DNA of 64,000 nt from Streptomyces sp. CB02009 (GCF_001905825.1 NZ_LIVV01000014.1:62001-126000), one strand, 5' to 3'. Counted from the stretch's first letter, positions 17,742-27,121 are shown. The notes: generated by a model not told the origin, from the sequence alone. Numbers and translations are program-made.

Positions 17742-19360
17742 CGCAGCTCGACGTCCGTGTACTTGGCGAGCGCGGTGAGGAACTCACCGCGCGACAGGGC
17801 AGCCGCGACGAGTTCGATGTCGTCGGCCATGTAGCGGTCCACGCCCAGCGCCGGCACCAGGGAGCGCACGGCGTCGTACGTCGCCTTGGAGGCGGGGCTC
17901 AGGTCCTCGTAGCGGCGCGACACGTCGACGGCCTGGGCTGCGGCGAGGAACTCCACGGCGAGGATCCGGTTGTTGTTGCCGAGCACCCGACGGGCGTTGC
18001 GGCCGGCGATCAGGCCCATGCTGACGACGTCCTGATTGTCGCCGTTGGACGGGACGGACTGCGTGGAGGCCGGACCGATGGTGCGGTTCTCGGCGACCAG
18101 CGCGGTCGCCGGGTACTGGGCTCCGGCGAAACCGCAGTTCAGGCCGGGCTCGGTGGCCACGAGGAACTCCGGAAGTCCGTAGCTGAGGTGACGGTTCAGC
18201 AGACGGTTGAGCTGCCGCTCGGCGAGGACGCCGAGCTGCGTCAGGGCGATCGTCACGAAGTCCAGGACGAAGGCGATCGGCTGACCGTGGAAGTTCGCGC
18301 CGTGGAAGATCTCCTTGCCCTCGAAGAACAGCGGGTTGTCGTTGGCGGAGTTGAGCTCGATCTCCAGCTTGTCCTGGGCGTGGTAGAGGGTGTCGCGCAC
18401 CGCGCCGAGGATCTGCGGGACGGCCCGCAGCGTGTAGGCCTTCTGGAGGTAGGTCTCGGTGCGCTGGACCTCCTTGCCTTCCTCCTTCACATCCTGCACC
18501 TGACGGCGCAGCTCCGCGTGTTCGGCGATGAGATTGCTGCCGGCCAGCAGGGCCCGCATGTTGGCGGCCGAGTCGATCTGGCCCCGGTGCGGCCGGGCCA
18601 CGTCGTGGCCCTCGGCCCCGAAGGGGCTGGCGGAGCCGCGCAGCACGTCGTTGAGCAGGGCGGAGACCAGCTCGGCCTGCCGGGTCTGGGCCAGCGCGCG
18701 TTCCACGACGAGCGAACCGAGACCGGTCATCGCCGACGTGCCGTTGATGAGCGCGAGACCCTCCTTGAACCGCAGCTGGAGCGGCTCTATGCCGTGCTCC
18801 CGCAGGACCGTGGCGGTCTCCACCGGCCTGCCGTCGCGCAGCACGTAGCCCTCGCCGATCAGCGTGCTCGCGATGTGCGAGAGCGGGACGAGGTCACCGC
18901 TGGCGCCCAGCGAGCCGATCTCGGGGATCGCAGGGATGATGCCCAGGTTCAGGTAGAGCGCGAGGCGCTCCAGGATCTCCGGGCGCACCGCGGAGTGCCC
19001 CTTGGCGAGGGTGTTGAGACGCGCTGCCACGATGGCCCTCGCCTCGTCCTCGGCGAACAGCGGCCCCACGCCGGAGCTGTGGCTGCGCACCAGGTTGGTC
19101 TGCAGCTCGACTTCCTTGGACTTGTCGACCTGCATGTAGATCATCTCGCCGTACCCGGTGGTCACGCCGTAGATGGGGACGTTCTGCTCGGCCAGATCCT
19201 CCAGCATCGCCCGGCTGCGCAGCGTCTTGGCGACCGACTCGGGTGCGACGTCGGCGTGCGCCCCCTCCTCGGCGATGCGCCGGACGGCGTCGAGGGTGAG
19301 GGTCTGGCCGTCGAAGGAGACGGGGGCGGTGGCGGTCTCGACTGAGGTCAACGCTTTCAC
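17738..19360 (-). CDS. MIO-type tyrosine 2,3-aminomutase (SgcC4-like)
   Basis: 540 aa, full length for the ammonia-lyase/aminomutase family. The self-cyclising Ala153-Ser154-Gly155 triad in GSLGASGDLVPL forms the MIO cofactor. The catalytic tyrosine is Tyr64 in PIYGVTTGYGE. Glu72 and His94 (in VRSHSSGVG) match the residues I recall for the C-1027 enzyme SgcC4 (Glu71, His93), which converts L-tyrosine to beta-tyrosine. Long stretches such as IYMQVDKSKEVELQTNLVR appear identical to SgcC4. A lyase cannot be fully excluded, but a mutase is favoured. The usual C-1027 partners (PCP and condensation enzyme for beta-tyrosine) are absent from the window. Confidence 0.9.
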   Translation of the reverse strand: MKALTSVETATAPVSFDGQTLTLDAVRRIAEEGAHADVAPESVAKTLRSRAMLEDLAEQNVPIYGVTTGYGEMIYMQVDKSKEVELQTNLVRSHSSGVGPLFAEDEARAIVAARLNTLAKGHSAVRPEILERLALYLNLGIIPAIPEIGSLGASGDLVPLSHIASTLIGEGYVLRDGRPVETATVLREHGIEPLQLRFKEGLALINGTSAMTGLGSLVVERALAQTRQAELVSALLNDVLRGSASPFGAEGHDVARPHRGQIDSAANMRALLAGSNLIAEHAELRRQVQDVKEEGKEVQRTETYLQKAYTLRAVPQILGAVRDTLYHAQDKLEIELNSANDNPLFFEGKEIFHGANFHGQPIAFVLDFVTIALTQLGVLAERQLNRLLNRHLSYGLPEFLVATEPGLNCGFAGAQYPATALVAENRTIGPASTQSVPSNGDNQDVVSMGLIAGRNARRVLGNNNRILAVEFLAAAQAVDVSRRYEDLSPASKATYDAVRSLVPALGVDRYMADDIELVAAALSRGEFLTALAKYTDVELR

Positions 19361-19426
19361 TCCAGGGCGTAGATGCGGTGCGGGGCAGAGACGAGCGGGC
19401 GAGTGGGAGGCGGGCGCCGTCCCCGT

Positions 19427-20914
19427 TCAGTGCAGGGCGTCGTCGGCGGCAAGCGCGCGGATGGTGCGGCGCAGCAGCTTGCCCGTCGGATTGCGAGGCA
19501 GCCGGGTGACGAAGGTGACGTCTTCCGGCACCTTGTACCAGGTCAGGGACGAGCGGCAGGAGTCGAGCAGTTCGTCGCGCAGCGCCTGGGCGGTGGCTTC
19601 GTCCACAGAATGACGTAGGACGGCGTAGGCGCGCAGCACGGAGATGCCCGAGTCGCGCCGCACCGCGCACACCGCTGCCTCTTCGACGGAAGAGTGCGCC
19701 ATGAGACGGTCTTCGATCTCCGTCGGGTGGACGTTGATGCCCGCCACGATCTCGATGTCGTCGAGGCGTCCGTGGACCCGGACGAACCCGTCGGCGTCCA
19801 TGACCGCGGCGTCGCTCGTGGCGTACCACGCGTCGGGGGTCAGCCTTATCGGCTCGTCGTCGCCGCTGGGGACACCGAGGCCGATGGTCGGACCCGACAC
19901 CTCCAGGCGCCCCTCGACGCCGGCCGCGACCGGCTCGCCCCGGTCGTCGACGACCCGCAGGCGATAGGGGGCGAGCACCCGGCCGAGGGTGAACTCGCGC
20001 ATCCGGACCGGCCCGTTGGCGAGCAGGGCGTGCCCGATCTCCGTCGTGCCGTACACGTTCAGGAGCCGGGGCCCGAGGACTCCGCGCAGCTCACGCTCCA
20101 GCGACTCGGGCAGGACCTCGCCGGCCACGACGGCCACCCGCAGCCCGTTCAGCACCCGATGGGCGTCCGGGTGGCCGAGCATGTGGGCGAAGAAGGTCGG
20201 CTGGCTGTAGAAGACGGTGACGCCGTACTTCTCCAGAACGGCCAGCGAGTCGCCCGGCGCGAGCCGCCGGGGTGTGAGCACTGCGGAGCCGCCGGTCAGC
20301 AGCGGGAAGAAGAGGGAGTTGCCCAGGCCGTACGCGAAGTTCATGCGCGGAACGGAATAGCTCACGTCGTCGGCGGTGACGCCCACGGCCGCACCGGCCG
20401 CCCGGGTGAGGATCTCCGGGTCTCCATGGGTGTGGAAGCAGAGCTTCGGCCCGCCGGTCGTGCCGGAGGTGAACGCTGCGAACGCCGGGCTGTCGTCCGT
20501 CACGGGAGCGTACGGAGGAACGAGGGTGTCGTTGCCCCGCAGTGCGTCCGGAGTGAGGACGGGCACCGTGAAGCGGTCCGCGAACTCGGGGTCCGACACC
20601 ACGGCCGCGGGCCGGGCGATGTCGGCGGCTCGGCACATCTCGTCCGGGTGGAACATGGAGTTCACCGGAACGGCCACCGCCCCGATGCGAAGGGCGCCGA
20701 GGAAGGCCCAGACGAACTCGATGCCGTCGGGCAGGGCGATCAGGATGCGCGCGCCCTGTCCCAGACCGTGGGAGGCGAACGCGGCCGCCGCGCGGTCCGC
20801 GCCCGCGAACACGTCCTCGAATCGGTAGACGCTCTCGTCCACGAAGTACGCGGGGCGTTCCAGCCAGCCCCGGGACAGGGCGGTCTCCGCCAGGTGCCGG
20901 ACGAAGTTGGTCAT
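19427..20914 (-). CDS. Aryl-CoA/aryl-AMP ligase (benzoate-CoA-ligase type), probably for 3-hydroxybenzoate
   Basis: 495 aa. ANL motifs: AFTSGTTGGPK, the benzoate-ligase-type segment MNFAYGLGNSLFFPL, NVYGTTEIGH, and C-terminal LPRNPTGKLLRRTI with the catalytic lysine. ATG start overlapping the chorismatase stop by 4 nt, so the two are translationally coupled. The chorismatase makes a hydroxybenzoate and this ligase would activate it. A substrate such as beta-tyrosine is a less likely alternative, given that the aminomutase gene is next in line. An in-frame upstream extension to 21727 is antisense-type shadow over the chorismatase. Confidence 0.87.
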   Translation of the reverse strand: MTNFVRHLAETALSRGWLERPAYFVDESVYRFEDVFAGADRAAAAFASHGLGQGARILIALPDGIEFVWAFLGALRIGAVAVPVNSMFHPDEMCRAADIARPAAVVSDPEFADRFTVPVLTPDALRGNDTLVPPYAPVTDDSPAFAAFTSGTTGGPKLCFHTHGDPEILTRAAGAAVGVTADDVSYSVPRMNFAYGLGNSLFFPLLTGGSAVLTPRRLAPGDSLAVLEKYGVTVFYSQPTFFAHMLGHPDAHRVLNGLRVAVVAGEVLPESLERELRGVLGPRLLNVYGTTEIGHALLANGPVRMREFTLGRVLAPYRLRVVDDRGEPVAAGVEGRLEVSGPTIGLGVPSGDDEPIRLTPDAWYATSDAAVMDADGFVRVHGRLDDIEIVAGINVHPTEIEDRLMAHSSVEEAAVCAVRRDSGISVLRAYAVLRHSVDEATAQALRDELLDSCRSSLTWYKVPEDVTFVTRLPRNPTGKLLRRTIRALAADDALH

Positions 20915-21942
20915 CTGCAGATCCCCTCGATCTCCACCAGCAGGTCGGGACGGCAGACGTCCACGTTGAAGAAGGCGAGGTCCGCTTCGGACCGGAACGC
21001 CTCGGCGCACCGGGCGCGGACCGCCGGCAGGTGCTCGGCATCGCGGACGTAGACCTTGACGCAGTCGAGGTTCGCCAGGCTGAAGCCGCCCGTGAGCCCG
21101 TGGCGTCGCAGGTTCTCCGACGAGATCAGCGCCTCGATGTTGTTGAGGGTGACGTCGCACTGCCGCTCGACGTTGTCGTGGTGGACCGTGTCGTCGCCGA
21201 TGATGCTGGCCGTCCCCGAGACGTACAGCGCCGACCGGGCACCCGAGCCTGACTCCAGGACCGTGGCGCGCGCGAAGCTCGGCGACTTGGGGCCGTACTG
21301 CGTCGGGTACTGATGCGCCGGAGTCTGGCGCGGGTTCTCCAGGTGGCGGGCCCGACCGGGGCGGCAGGCCAGGAAGTACAGATCGATGCCGGGGCGCAGC
21401 GAGCCGATGCCGGTCGCGGCCGGCATGCCGTCCACCCGGTCGGACCAGGCCTCGAACGCCTCGGCGCGGCCCACGCAGAAGTCCCGGTAGTTCTCCATGC
21501 CGTCGGCGTTGGCCTCCGTGATGGCGCCGACCATGTTCCACATGCGGAGCAGCTCGGTGTAGCCGAGTCGCCACATCAGGGTGAAGGCGTTCTCGTACAC
21601 CGAGCGCACGGTGTCGCGGTAGACGCCGCGCTCGTCGATCCGGACCGCGCAGAAGAAGTGTTCGCCGTCTTCGGCGTACACGAGGTCGCCCTCGCGGCCG
21701 GACCGCACCGGACGGTCGCTGGTCCACACCTCGGTGATCCGCTCGGTGGCGTCACCGGCCATGGCGATCCGTACCAGAGGGGCGCCGTTGTGCAGCAAGG
21801 GCGGCCGGCCGCCGGGGCCGTAGGTCACCCGGCCGAGCACGTGCCCCCGGGTCGTGCGGGCCCGTTCGTCGTCGCCGGGCCTCACGAAGAAGCAGTCCAG
21901 GGCGGCCGTCAGGGTCGGCGCGCCGGGGTGCGTGACTGTCAC
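20911..21942 (-). CDS. Chorismatase (FkbO/Hyg5/XanB2 family), probable 3-hydroxybenzoate synthase
   Basis: 343 aa, the usual length. Family blocks are ENPRQTPAHQYP, YGPKSPSFARA, LYVSGTASIIGD followed by HHDNVERQ, and the C-terminal LLVEIEG that carries the catalytic glutamate. These enzymes hydrolyse chorismate. FkbO-type give a dihydroxycyclohexadiene acid; Hyg5 and XanB2 types give 3-hydroxybenzoate. A cysteine in VDVCRPDLL and the coupled benzoate-type ligase favour 3-hydroxybenzoate, but the subtype is an inference. Two separate branches therefore leave chorismate in this cluster (this one and the ADIC branch). Confidence 0.9.
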   Translation of the reverse strand: MTVTHPGAPTLTAALDCFFVRPGDDERARTTRGHVLGRVTYGPGGRPPLLHNGAPLVRIAMAGDATERITEVWTSDRPVRSGREGDLVYAEDGEHFFCAVRIDERGVYRDTVRSVYENAFTLMWRLGYTELLRMWNMVGAITEANADGMENYRDFCVGRAEAFEAWSDRVDGMPAATGIGSLRPGIDLYFLACRPGRARHLENPRQTPAHQYPTQYGPKSPSFARATVLESGSGARSALYVSGTASIIGDDTVHHDNVERQCDVTLNNIEALISSENLRRHGLTGGFSLANLDCVKVYVRDAEHLPAVRARCAEAFRSEADLAFFNVDVCRPDLLVEIEGICR

Positions 21943-21999
21943 GATGTCCTTCCCGCCGCGCCGGGCGCGGCATGGCGAGGGTGGTCGAAGAGCGGGTGG

Positions 22000-23238
22000 T
22001 TACGCGGCAGCCGCCGGCCAGGGGAGGTCCCGGCCGGCGAATCCGTCCGCGTCCACCCACAGCGCCCGCAGTCCGCGCAGCGCGGTGGCGGGACCGTAGG
22101 AGGGGCTGCCGAGGGCGAAGCGTGGTCCGAGGACGCGCTGGGCGAAGCGCACGAGCACGGTCCGGGCGATGAGCCGGGCCAGCGGAGCGCCGAGGCAGTG
22201 GTGGCCGCCCGCCCCGAAGGCCAGATGCGGCGAGGCGCCGTCGGGAGCGAAGACATCGGGGCTGGGTGCGAGGGCCGGGTCACGGTGGGCCGCCGCGAGG
22301 AGCAGCACCATCACGGTGCCCCTGGGCACCGGCGTCCCGCAGAGGTCGAGGTCGGCGTCGGCGCGGCGTTGGACGACCTGGACCGGCGGGTCGAGGCGGA
22401 GAGTCTCCTCCACCACGTGGCGTGCGTGGCCCGGATCCTTCCGCAGGGTGTCGATCTCGTGCGGGGCCCGCAGCAGTGCCAGGACGCTGCCCGAGACGAG
22501 GGCGGCCGTGGCCTCGTATCCGGCGCCCAGCAGGAAGCGGCCGAGCGAGGCGGCCTCGGCGTCGGTGAGTCGTTCCCCACCCTCGTCCACGAGGGCCGAC
22601 CGGGACAGCAGGTCGTCGCCGCCGGCCCGGCGCCGCCGCTCGACGGCTTCGGCGAAGTACGCCTCCAGTTCGATCTCCGCCTGCCGGAACTCGGCCCGGA
22701 CCGCAGGCCCGGCCGTCCCGGTACCCGCAGGACGCAGGTCCAGGGCAGGGGAGAGCGCCATGGCCCGCCGGTGCAGCCACTGTGCGTCGGAGGACGGCAG
22801 GCCCAGCAGGTGGGACAGGACGGCCATCGGGACCGGATGGGCGAGGTCGCTGACGGCTTCGAGGCGGCCGCGGACGGCCACCGAGTCCAGGCGGTCGTCG
22901 ACGAGACGGCGGACGAGCGGGGCGAGGTCCGTTACGGAGTCCGCGGAGAAGGCGCGGTCCGCCGCACGGCGCAGCCGGTCGGCGGACACCGGACAGGCGC
23001 CGGTGGAGACCGACGCGGTGTCCGTCGCCCGCAGCGCGGCCTCGCATTGGGCACGCGAGGAGAGGACGACCAGGTCGTCGCGGACCCAGACGGGCCCCGC
23101 CTGCCGGATGCGGTTCAGCACGGGGTACGGGTCGGAGCCGACGCCGCCGTCCAGGAACCGCAGCACGAGGCCGCGAGCCTCGTCGTGGTCGAGCCCGTTC
23201 CTGGAGAGGAGGTGCACCGTCGAAGGACCGCTTTCCAT
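22000..23238 (-). CDS. Cytochrome P450
   Basis: 412 aa. The I-helix reads LLGAGYEATAALV with the usual acid/threonine pair shifted to E-A-T; the K-helix is EETLRLDPP; the haem loop is FGAGGHHCLGAPLAR. The ATG at 23238 has AGAAAGG 7 nt upstream and is preferred to an in-frame ATG 63 nt further out. It heads the minus-strand run P450, chorismatase, ligase, aminomutase, so its promoter in the 184-bp divergent region may drive all four. Substrate unknown; hydroxylation of the aryl or tyrosyl unit is possible. Confidence 0.92.
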   Translation of the reverse strand: MESGPSTVHLLSRNGLDHDEARGLVLRFLDGGVGSDPYPVLNRIRQAGPVWVRDDLVVLSSRAQCEAALRATDTASVSTGACPVSADRLRRAADRAFSADSVTDLAPLVRRLVDDRLDSVAVRGRLEAVSDLAHPVPMAVLSHLLGLPSSDAQWLHRRAMALSPALDLRPAGTGTAGPAVRAEFRQAEIELEAYFAEAVERRRRAGGDDLLSRSALVDEGGERLTDAEAASLGRFLLGAGYEATAALVSGSVLALLRAPHEIDTLRKDPGHARHVVEETLRLDPPVQVVQRRADADLDLCGTPVPRGTVMVLLLAAAHRDPALAPSPDVFAPDGASPHLAFGAGGHHCLGAPLARLIARTVLVRFAQRVLGPRFALGSPSYGPATALRGLRALWVDADGFAGRDLPWPAAAA

Positions 23239-23343
23239 CGCACAGCCTTTCTGCGTCTGGTTGCGTCGGCAGCCTGTGCGACCCGCTCCAGTGACGTCCA
23301 TGCCGAGTTGCGCAAGCGTTCCGCGGCTTCTCCGGCCCGCGAA

Positions 23344-23364
23344 GACTCAGCCAAGTCCGCTTGC
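23344..23364 (+). promoter_or_regulatory. 21-bp element shared with the region before the SAM synthetase gene
   Basis: GACTCAGCCAAGTCCGCTTGC; the same sequence with one A-to-G change occurs at 58020-58040. Its core GCCAAG-TCCG-CTTGC is an inverted repeat. It lies 59 bp before the exporter start in the divergent promoter region. No copy of the 18-bp box is present here, so this may be the operator for a different regulator. Confidence 0.5.
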
Positions 23365-23422
23365 CCCGCGCCGCGGTCGCTCCTGGGATGGCGGCAGGAC
23401 ACGTGTGAGGGGAATGCGACAC

Positions 23423-24904
23423 ATGGCGGAAGAACTCGTCGGCGACAAGCCCGGGGTGCGGCTCGGGAACCGGCCCGCGAGTGGCGGGCCGAGCACGGCT
23501 CCCCCTCCGCTGAACCCCCGGCGTCGACAGGCCCTGGCGTTGCTCCTCGTCGGCCCGTTCCTCTCGCTGTTCGACCAGTTCTGCGTCAATCTCGCGGCGC
23601 CGTCCATCAACCAGTCCTTCCGCCTCAGCCCGTTCGAGTTCCAGGCGGTGGTCGGGGGATACGGGCTGGTCTACGGCCTGGGCCTGATCACCGGCGGGCG
23701 GCTCGGCGACCTGTTCGGGCGACGGCGCATGTACCAGGCCGGCATCGCGGTCTTCGCCGTGACCTCGCTGGCGTGCGCGCTCGCCTGGTCCCCGAGCTCG
23801 CTCATCGCGGCCCGGCTGGCGCAGGGCGCGGCCGCGGCCGTCCTCCAGCCGCAGGTCCTGGCCCTGATCCGGACCCAGTTCCCGCCCGCCGAGCAGCAGA
23901 AGGCCCTGTCCTGGTTCGCCCTGTCGATGAGCCTGGGCATGGTCCTCGGCCAGATCCTCGGCGGGGCCCTGCCGACCTGGGACCTGCTCGGCCTGGGCTG
24001 GCGCCCGGTCTTTCTCGTCGCCGTGCCGTTGTGCCTGGCGGTCTTCCTGCTCCTGCCGGCCACGCTGGACGCCGACCGGCCCGCCCTCGCGGGACGGGGG
24101 ATCGACATCACCGGTGCCGTGCTCAGCGCCGTGTCGATGGCTTGCGTGCTGCTGCCGCTCGCGGCGGTCCGGGAGTGGTCGTTCCTTCCCGGCGGTCTGG
24201 TGGTGTGCCTCGTCGGTTTCCTGCTCACCGCCGTGTTCGTCCGGAACCAGCGGGCCAAGGTCCGCCAGGGCCGGTCGGCGGTCCTTCCCACGGGCCTGTT
24301 CGCCGTGCCCGTCTTCGTCCACGGCGTCCTGCTCAATTTCCTGCTCTACATGGCCAGCGTGCCCTTCGCCGTCGTCCTCGCGCTGTACCTCCAGGACGAG
24401 GCGGGCCTGAGCTCCGCCGAGGCGGGCCTCGTGTTCACGCCTGCCGCCGTCGCCATCGCCGTCGGATCGAGGATCGCCGTACCGCTGCGGGCGCGCTTCG
24501 GCGGGAGCGTGCTCGTCGCCTCCGCCGCCCTGATCGCGCTCGGTCTCGCCGCGGCGCCGGCCGCCTCCGCGCTGGACAGCGACGGCGCGTCGCTCGCGCT
24601 GCTGCTGGTCGGCATGGCCGTCTACGGATGGGGCAACGGCATGATCGTGCCTCTGCTGACGGGCACCGTGATGAGCCGGGTGCCACCGCAGGACGCGGGA
24701 GCCGGGGCCGGCGTGCTCGCCACCACGCAGCAGCTCGCGGCGGCCCTCGGCATCGCCGTCGTCGGCATCGTTCTTTATCCGTCCGAGCCGGCGTCGGGGC
24801 TGCGCTACACGCCGGCGCTGATCGCAGAGGTCGGCATCGCGGCGCTCGCGGTCGTTCTCGCCGCCCGCCTGGCCGCCGTCGTGCGGCGCGGGGCGACAGC
24901 GTAG
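23423..24904 (+). CDS. MFS drug exporter, DHA2-like
   Basis: 493 aa with about 14 predicted helices. TM1 region LALLLVGPFLSLFDQFCVNLAAP, loop GGRLGDLFGRRRMYQAG, and motif C-like SLGMVLGQILGG are typical of drug-proton antiporters. ATG 23423 is chosen because GAGGGGA lies about 10 nt upstream; ATG 23414 is an alternative three codons longer. Divergent from the P450 operon. One of four full-length MFS exporters in the cluster, which suggests more than one exported compound or a strong need for self-protection (inference). Confidence 0.88.
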   Translation: MAEELVGDKPGVRLGNRPASGGPSTAPPPLNPRRRQALALLLVGPFLSLFDQFCVNLAAPSINQSFRLSPFEFQAVVGGYGLVYGLGLITGGRLGDLFGRRRMYQAGIAVFAVTSLACALAWSPSSLIAARLAQGAAAAVLQPQVLALIRTQFPPAEQQKALSWFALSMSLGMVLGQILGGALPTWDLLGLGWRPVFLVAVPLCLAVFLLLPATLDADRPALAGRGIDITGAVLSAVSMACVLLPLAAVREWSFLPGGLVVCLVGFLLTAVFVRNQRAKVRQGRSAVLPTGLFAVPVFVHGVLLNFLLYMASVPFAVVLALYLQDEAGLSSAEAGLVFTPAAVAIAVGSRIAVPLRARFGGSVLVASAALIALGLAAAPAASALDSDGASLALLLVGMAVYGWGNGMIVPLLTGTVMSRVPPQDAGAGAGVLATTQQLAAALGIAVVGIVLYPSEPASGLRYTPALIAEVGIAALAVVLAARLAAVVRRGATA

Positions 24905-24905
24905 T

Positions 24906-24922
24906 CCGGCGCTCCGCGCCGG
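24906..24922. terminator. Short hairpin between convergent exporter and ATP-grasp gene
   Basis: CCGGCG, five bases, CGCCGG in the 25-bp gap between two convergent genes. Small, but the only candidate terminator there. Confidence 0.5.
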
Positions 24923-24929
24923 CGGGGCG

Positions 24930-26162
24930 TCAGCCGATGTCGAGACCCGCCCGGAACCACGCCTCGGCGACCCGGATGCGCTCCTCCGTCGCCGCCCGGT
25001 CCGCACCCTCGATCACGAACGCGGCGAGGAAGTCCCCGGAGTGCGAGGCGTCCTGGACGGTCTGGCCGACCTCCGCGTACGTCGTGTACTTCACGACCCC
25101 GGCCGGCAGCGTCGCCGGGTCGGGCAGGGACCGCAGCACGCCGGGCCGCTTGGTGAAGAGCAGCTGACCGGCGAGCCGGTCGGGGTCCCTGCGCCCCCCG
25201 GTGTCGGCGGGCAGCCCGAGCTGCCTGCGGACCGGGTACTCCATCGGGTCGAAGCCGAACAGCACCCGCTGCACGTCCCGCACCCCAGCCCCGCCGGCCC
25301 GGGAGGCGGCCTCGCACAGGACGAGCTCATCATCGGCGGTGTGGAACACCTCGATGTGGAAGGCAAAGTGCTCGGGTCCCCCGAACGCCTCGAGGACCCG
25401 CTCGCCGAAGTCGACGAGCCGCCGGGCCAGCGGGTCGGCGGTGTCGAGCGCGATGTCGACCCGACCCTTGCGGTCCCGGAAGTCGGCCAGCGCGTACTGG
25501 TACTGCGAGGGCCACAGGGTCGCGATCCGGCCGTCCAGGACGTTGCCGTCGATGTGGCACATCGAGCCGACGACGAACTCCTCGGCCAGCCAGTCCGGTT
25601 CACCGTCCGGAGCGATCAGCTCCACGTCCCGCGCCCACACGTCGAGCTCCTCCCGTGTGCGGAGGACGGACACGCCGACGGAGAGCAGCCCCTTGCGGGG
25701 CTTCACCACGACCGGCAGCCCGTGCTGCTCGGCGAAACGGTCGAGGTCCTCGCGCGCCCGGAGCAGCACATGGCCGGCGACGGGGATCCCGGCAGCCCGG
25801 GCGGCCTGCTTCATCTCCCACTTGTCGCGGTACACCCGAGCGGACTCGGGCCGCTGCCCCGGCAGGTCGTAGCGCTCGCGGAGCGCGGCAGCCCGCTCGA
25901 TGTCGAACTCCTGGCAGGCGACGACGTCGGTGACGCCGAACTCCTCTATGAGGGCGGCGGCCCGCTCGGCCACGTGCGGCCCGGTGTCGTAGTCCGTCAG
26001 CACCTCCGCGTGCAGATACGGCGCCTCGGTGGGCAGCTCCTCGCCGAACAGGGCGAGCTGCTCGGCGGAGCCCAGCAGGACGATCTTCTCGCCGCGGTCG
26101 GCCAGCCACCGCTCGTAGGGGTTGGCGCGCAGCGAGCCGCGGTGCAGGACGAGCGTGGTCAT
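24930..26162 (-). CDS. ATP-grasp carboxylate-amine ligase 1
   Basis: 410 aa. An N-terminal preATP-grasp domain precedes the nucleotide-binding segment VVKPRKGLLSVGVSV (about residues 150-164) and the C-terminal metal/ATP end FAFHIEVFHTADDELVLCEAASRAGG (the E-x-A-S-R pattern of Mg-ATP binding). These enzymes form amide bonds through acyl-phosphates, typically joining two amino acids without an NRPS. The start overlaps the cysteine-synthase-like gene stop by 4 nt. With two further ATP-grasp genes nearby, it probably builds a small peptide or amide from the amino acid made by the neighbouring PLP enzyme (inference). Confidence 0.85.
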   Translation of the reverse strand: MTTLVLHRGSLRANPYERWLADRGEKIVLLGSAEQLALFGEELPTEAPYLHAEVLTDYDTGPHVAERAAALIEEFGVTDVVACQEFDIERAAALRERYDLPGQRPESARVYRDKWEMKQAARAAGIPVAGHVLLRAREDLDRFAEQHGLPVVVKPRKGLLSVGVSVLRTREELDVWARDVELIAPDGEPDWLAEEFVVGSMCHIDGNVLDGRIATLWPSQYQYALADFRDRKGRVDIALDTADPLARRLVDFGERVLEAFGGPEHFAFHIEVFHTADDELVLCEAASRAGGAGVRDVQRVLFGFDPMEYPVRRQLGLPADTGGRRDPDRLAGQLLFTKRPGVLRSLPDPATLPAGVVKYTTYAEVGQTVQDASHSGDFLAAFVIEGADRAATEERIRVAEAWFRAGLDIG

Positions 26163-27121
26163 GCGAGGGTCCCTTCGTTCCAGATGCTGACGTAACGCTC
26201 TCCGGTGTCGGGCAGGATCGTCACGATCGTCCTGCCCGCGTACGCCGGATCCCGGGCGAGCAGCATGGCGCCGTACACCGCGGCACCGGAGGACAGCCCG
26301 GCGAAGAGGGCCTGTTCACGGGTGAGCGCGCGAGCCGTCTCGAGAGCCGCCTCGTCGGAGCAGGTGATCACCCGGTCGATGAGTGCGACGTCCGTCGTGG
26401 GAGAGACGAAGCCGCCGTTGAGACCGGGGATCCGGTGGGTTCCGGCGTAACCGCGGGAGAGGACGGGTGAGCCCTCCGGCTCGACCGCCACGATCTCGAC
26501 CTCCGGATTGCGCTCCCGGAGGAAGCGGCCGACGCCGGTCAGGGTGCCCCCCGTGCCCACCCCGGCGACGAGGACGTCGACCCGGCCCCCCGTGTCCGCC
26601 CAGATCTCGGGTCCCGTGGTCTCGTAGTGGGCCTGGACGTTGTCCGGGTTCTCGTGCTGACGCACGTACCAGGAGCCGGGCGTGGCGGCCTGGATCTCCT
26701 CGGCCTTGGCTATGGCACCGGCGAAGCGGTCGGCGCTGGGCGTCTGCACGATCTCCGCGCCGAGGGCGGTCAACAGGCCGATCCGCTCGGGCGTCGCGCT
26801 GTCGGGCAGGACGACCACGCATCGGTAGCCGCGCAGGGCGCACAGCCCGGCGAGGGCGATGCCCGTGTTGCCGGAGGTGGACTCCACCACGGTGCCGCCG
26901 GGGACGAGTTCACCGCGCTGCTCGGCGCCGCGGAGCATGGCGAGGGCGGCCCGGTCCTTGCTGCTGGCGAAGGGATTGGCGGCCTCGATCTTGGCGAGGA
27001 CCTCGGTTCCGGGGCTGCCGTCGGGGAGGGCGAGACGGACCAGAGGGGTGTTGCCGATGAGTTCTTCGAGGCCGGCGGCGATACGCCGCCGGGCGGGTGC
27101 GGTCAGGAGATCGGTGGTCAC
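26159..27121 (-). CDS. Cysteine-synthase-like PLP enzyme 1 (beta-replacement on serine ester)
   Basis: 320 aa fold type II PLP enzyme. The Schiff-base lysine is in NPFASSKDRAAL, the substrate-binding loop is the standard STSGNTGIAL, the phosphate loop GVGTGGTLTG and the C-terminal PDTGERYVS. GTG start with TGGAG upstream; the longer in-frame start at 27247 gives a low-complexity Arg/Pro leader and is rejected. The serine acetyltransferase just upstream would supply O-acetylserine. The enzyme may make cysteine or a beta-substituted alanine such as 2,3-diaminopropionate. No SbnB/ornithine-cyclodeaminase partner is present, so the nucleophile is open. Confidence 0.85.
   Translation of the reverse strand: MTTDLLTAPARRRIAAGLEELIGNTPLVRLALPDGSPGTEVLAKIEAANPFASSKDRAALAMLRGAEQRGELVPGGTVVESTSGNTGIALAGLCALRGYRCVVVLPDSATPERIGLLTALGAEIVQTPSADRFAGAIAKAEEIQAATPGSWYVRQHENPDNVQAHYETTGPEIWADTGGRVDVLVAGVGTGGTLTGVGRFLRERNPEVEIVAVEPEGSPVLSRGYAGTHRIPGLNGGFVSPTTDVALIDRVITCSDEAALETARALTREQALFAGLSSGAAVYGAMLLARDPAYAGRTIVTILPDTGERYVSIWNEGTLA

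Noticed and set aside
23241..23343. Search for the 18-bp box before the P450 22000 operon
   Set aside because: No GCA-N6-RAGATG match on either strand. GCGCAAGCG and the 21-bp element are present instead, so this promoter seems to be controlled differently.
21313..25167. A 1284-codon plus-strand open frame
   Set aside because: It covers the antisense of the chorismatase and P450 and a wrong frame of the exporter; no domain is recognisable and the composition is Arg/Pro/Ala-rich.
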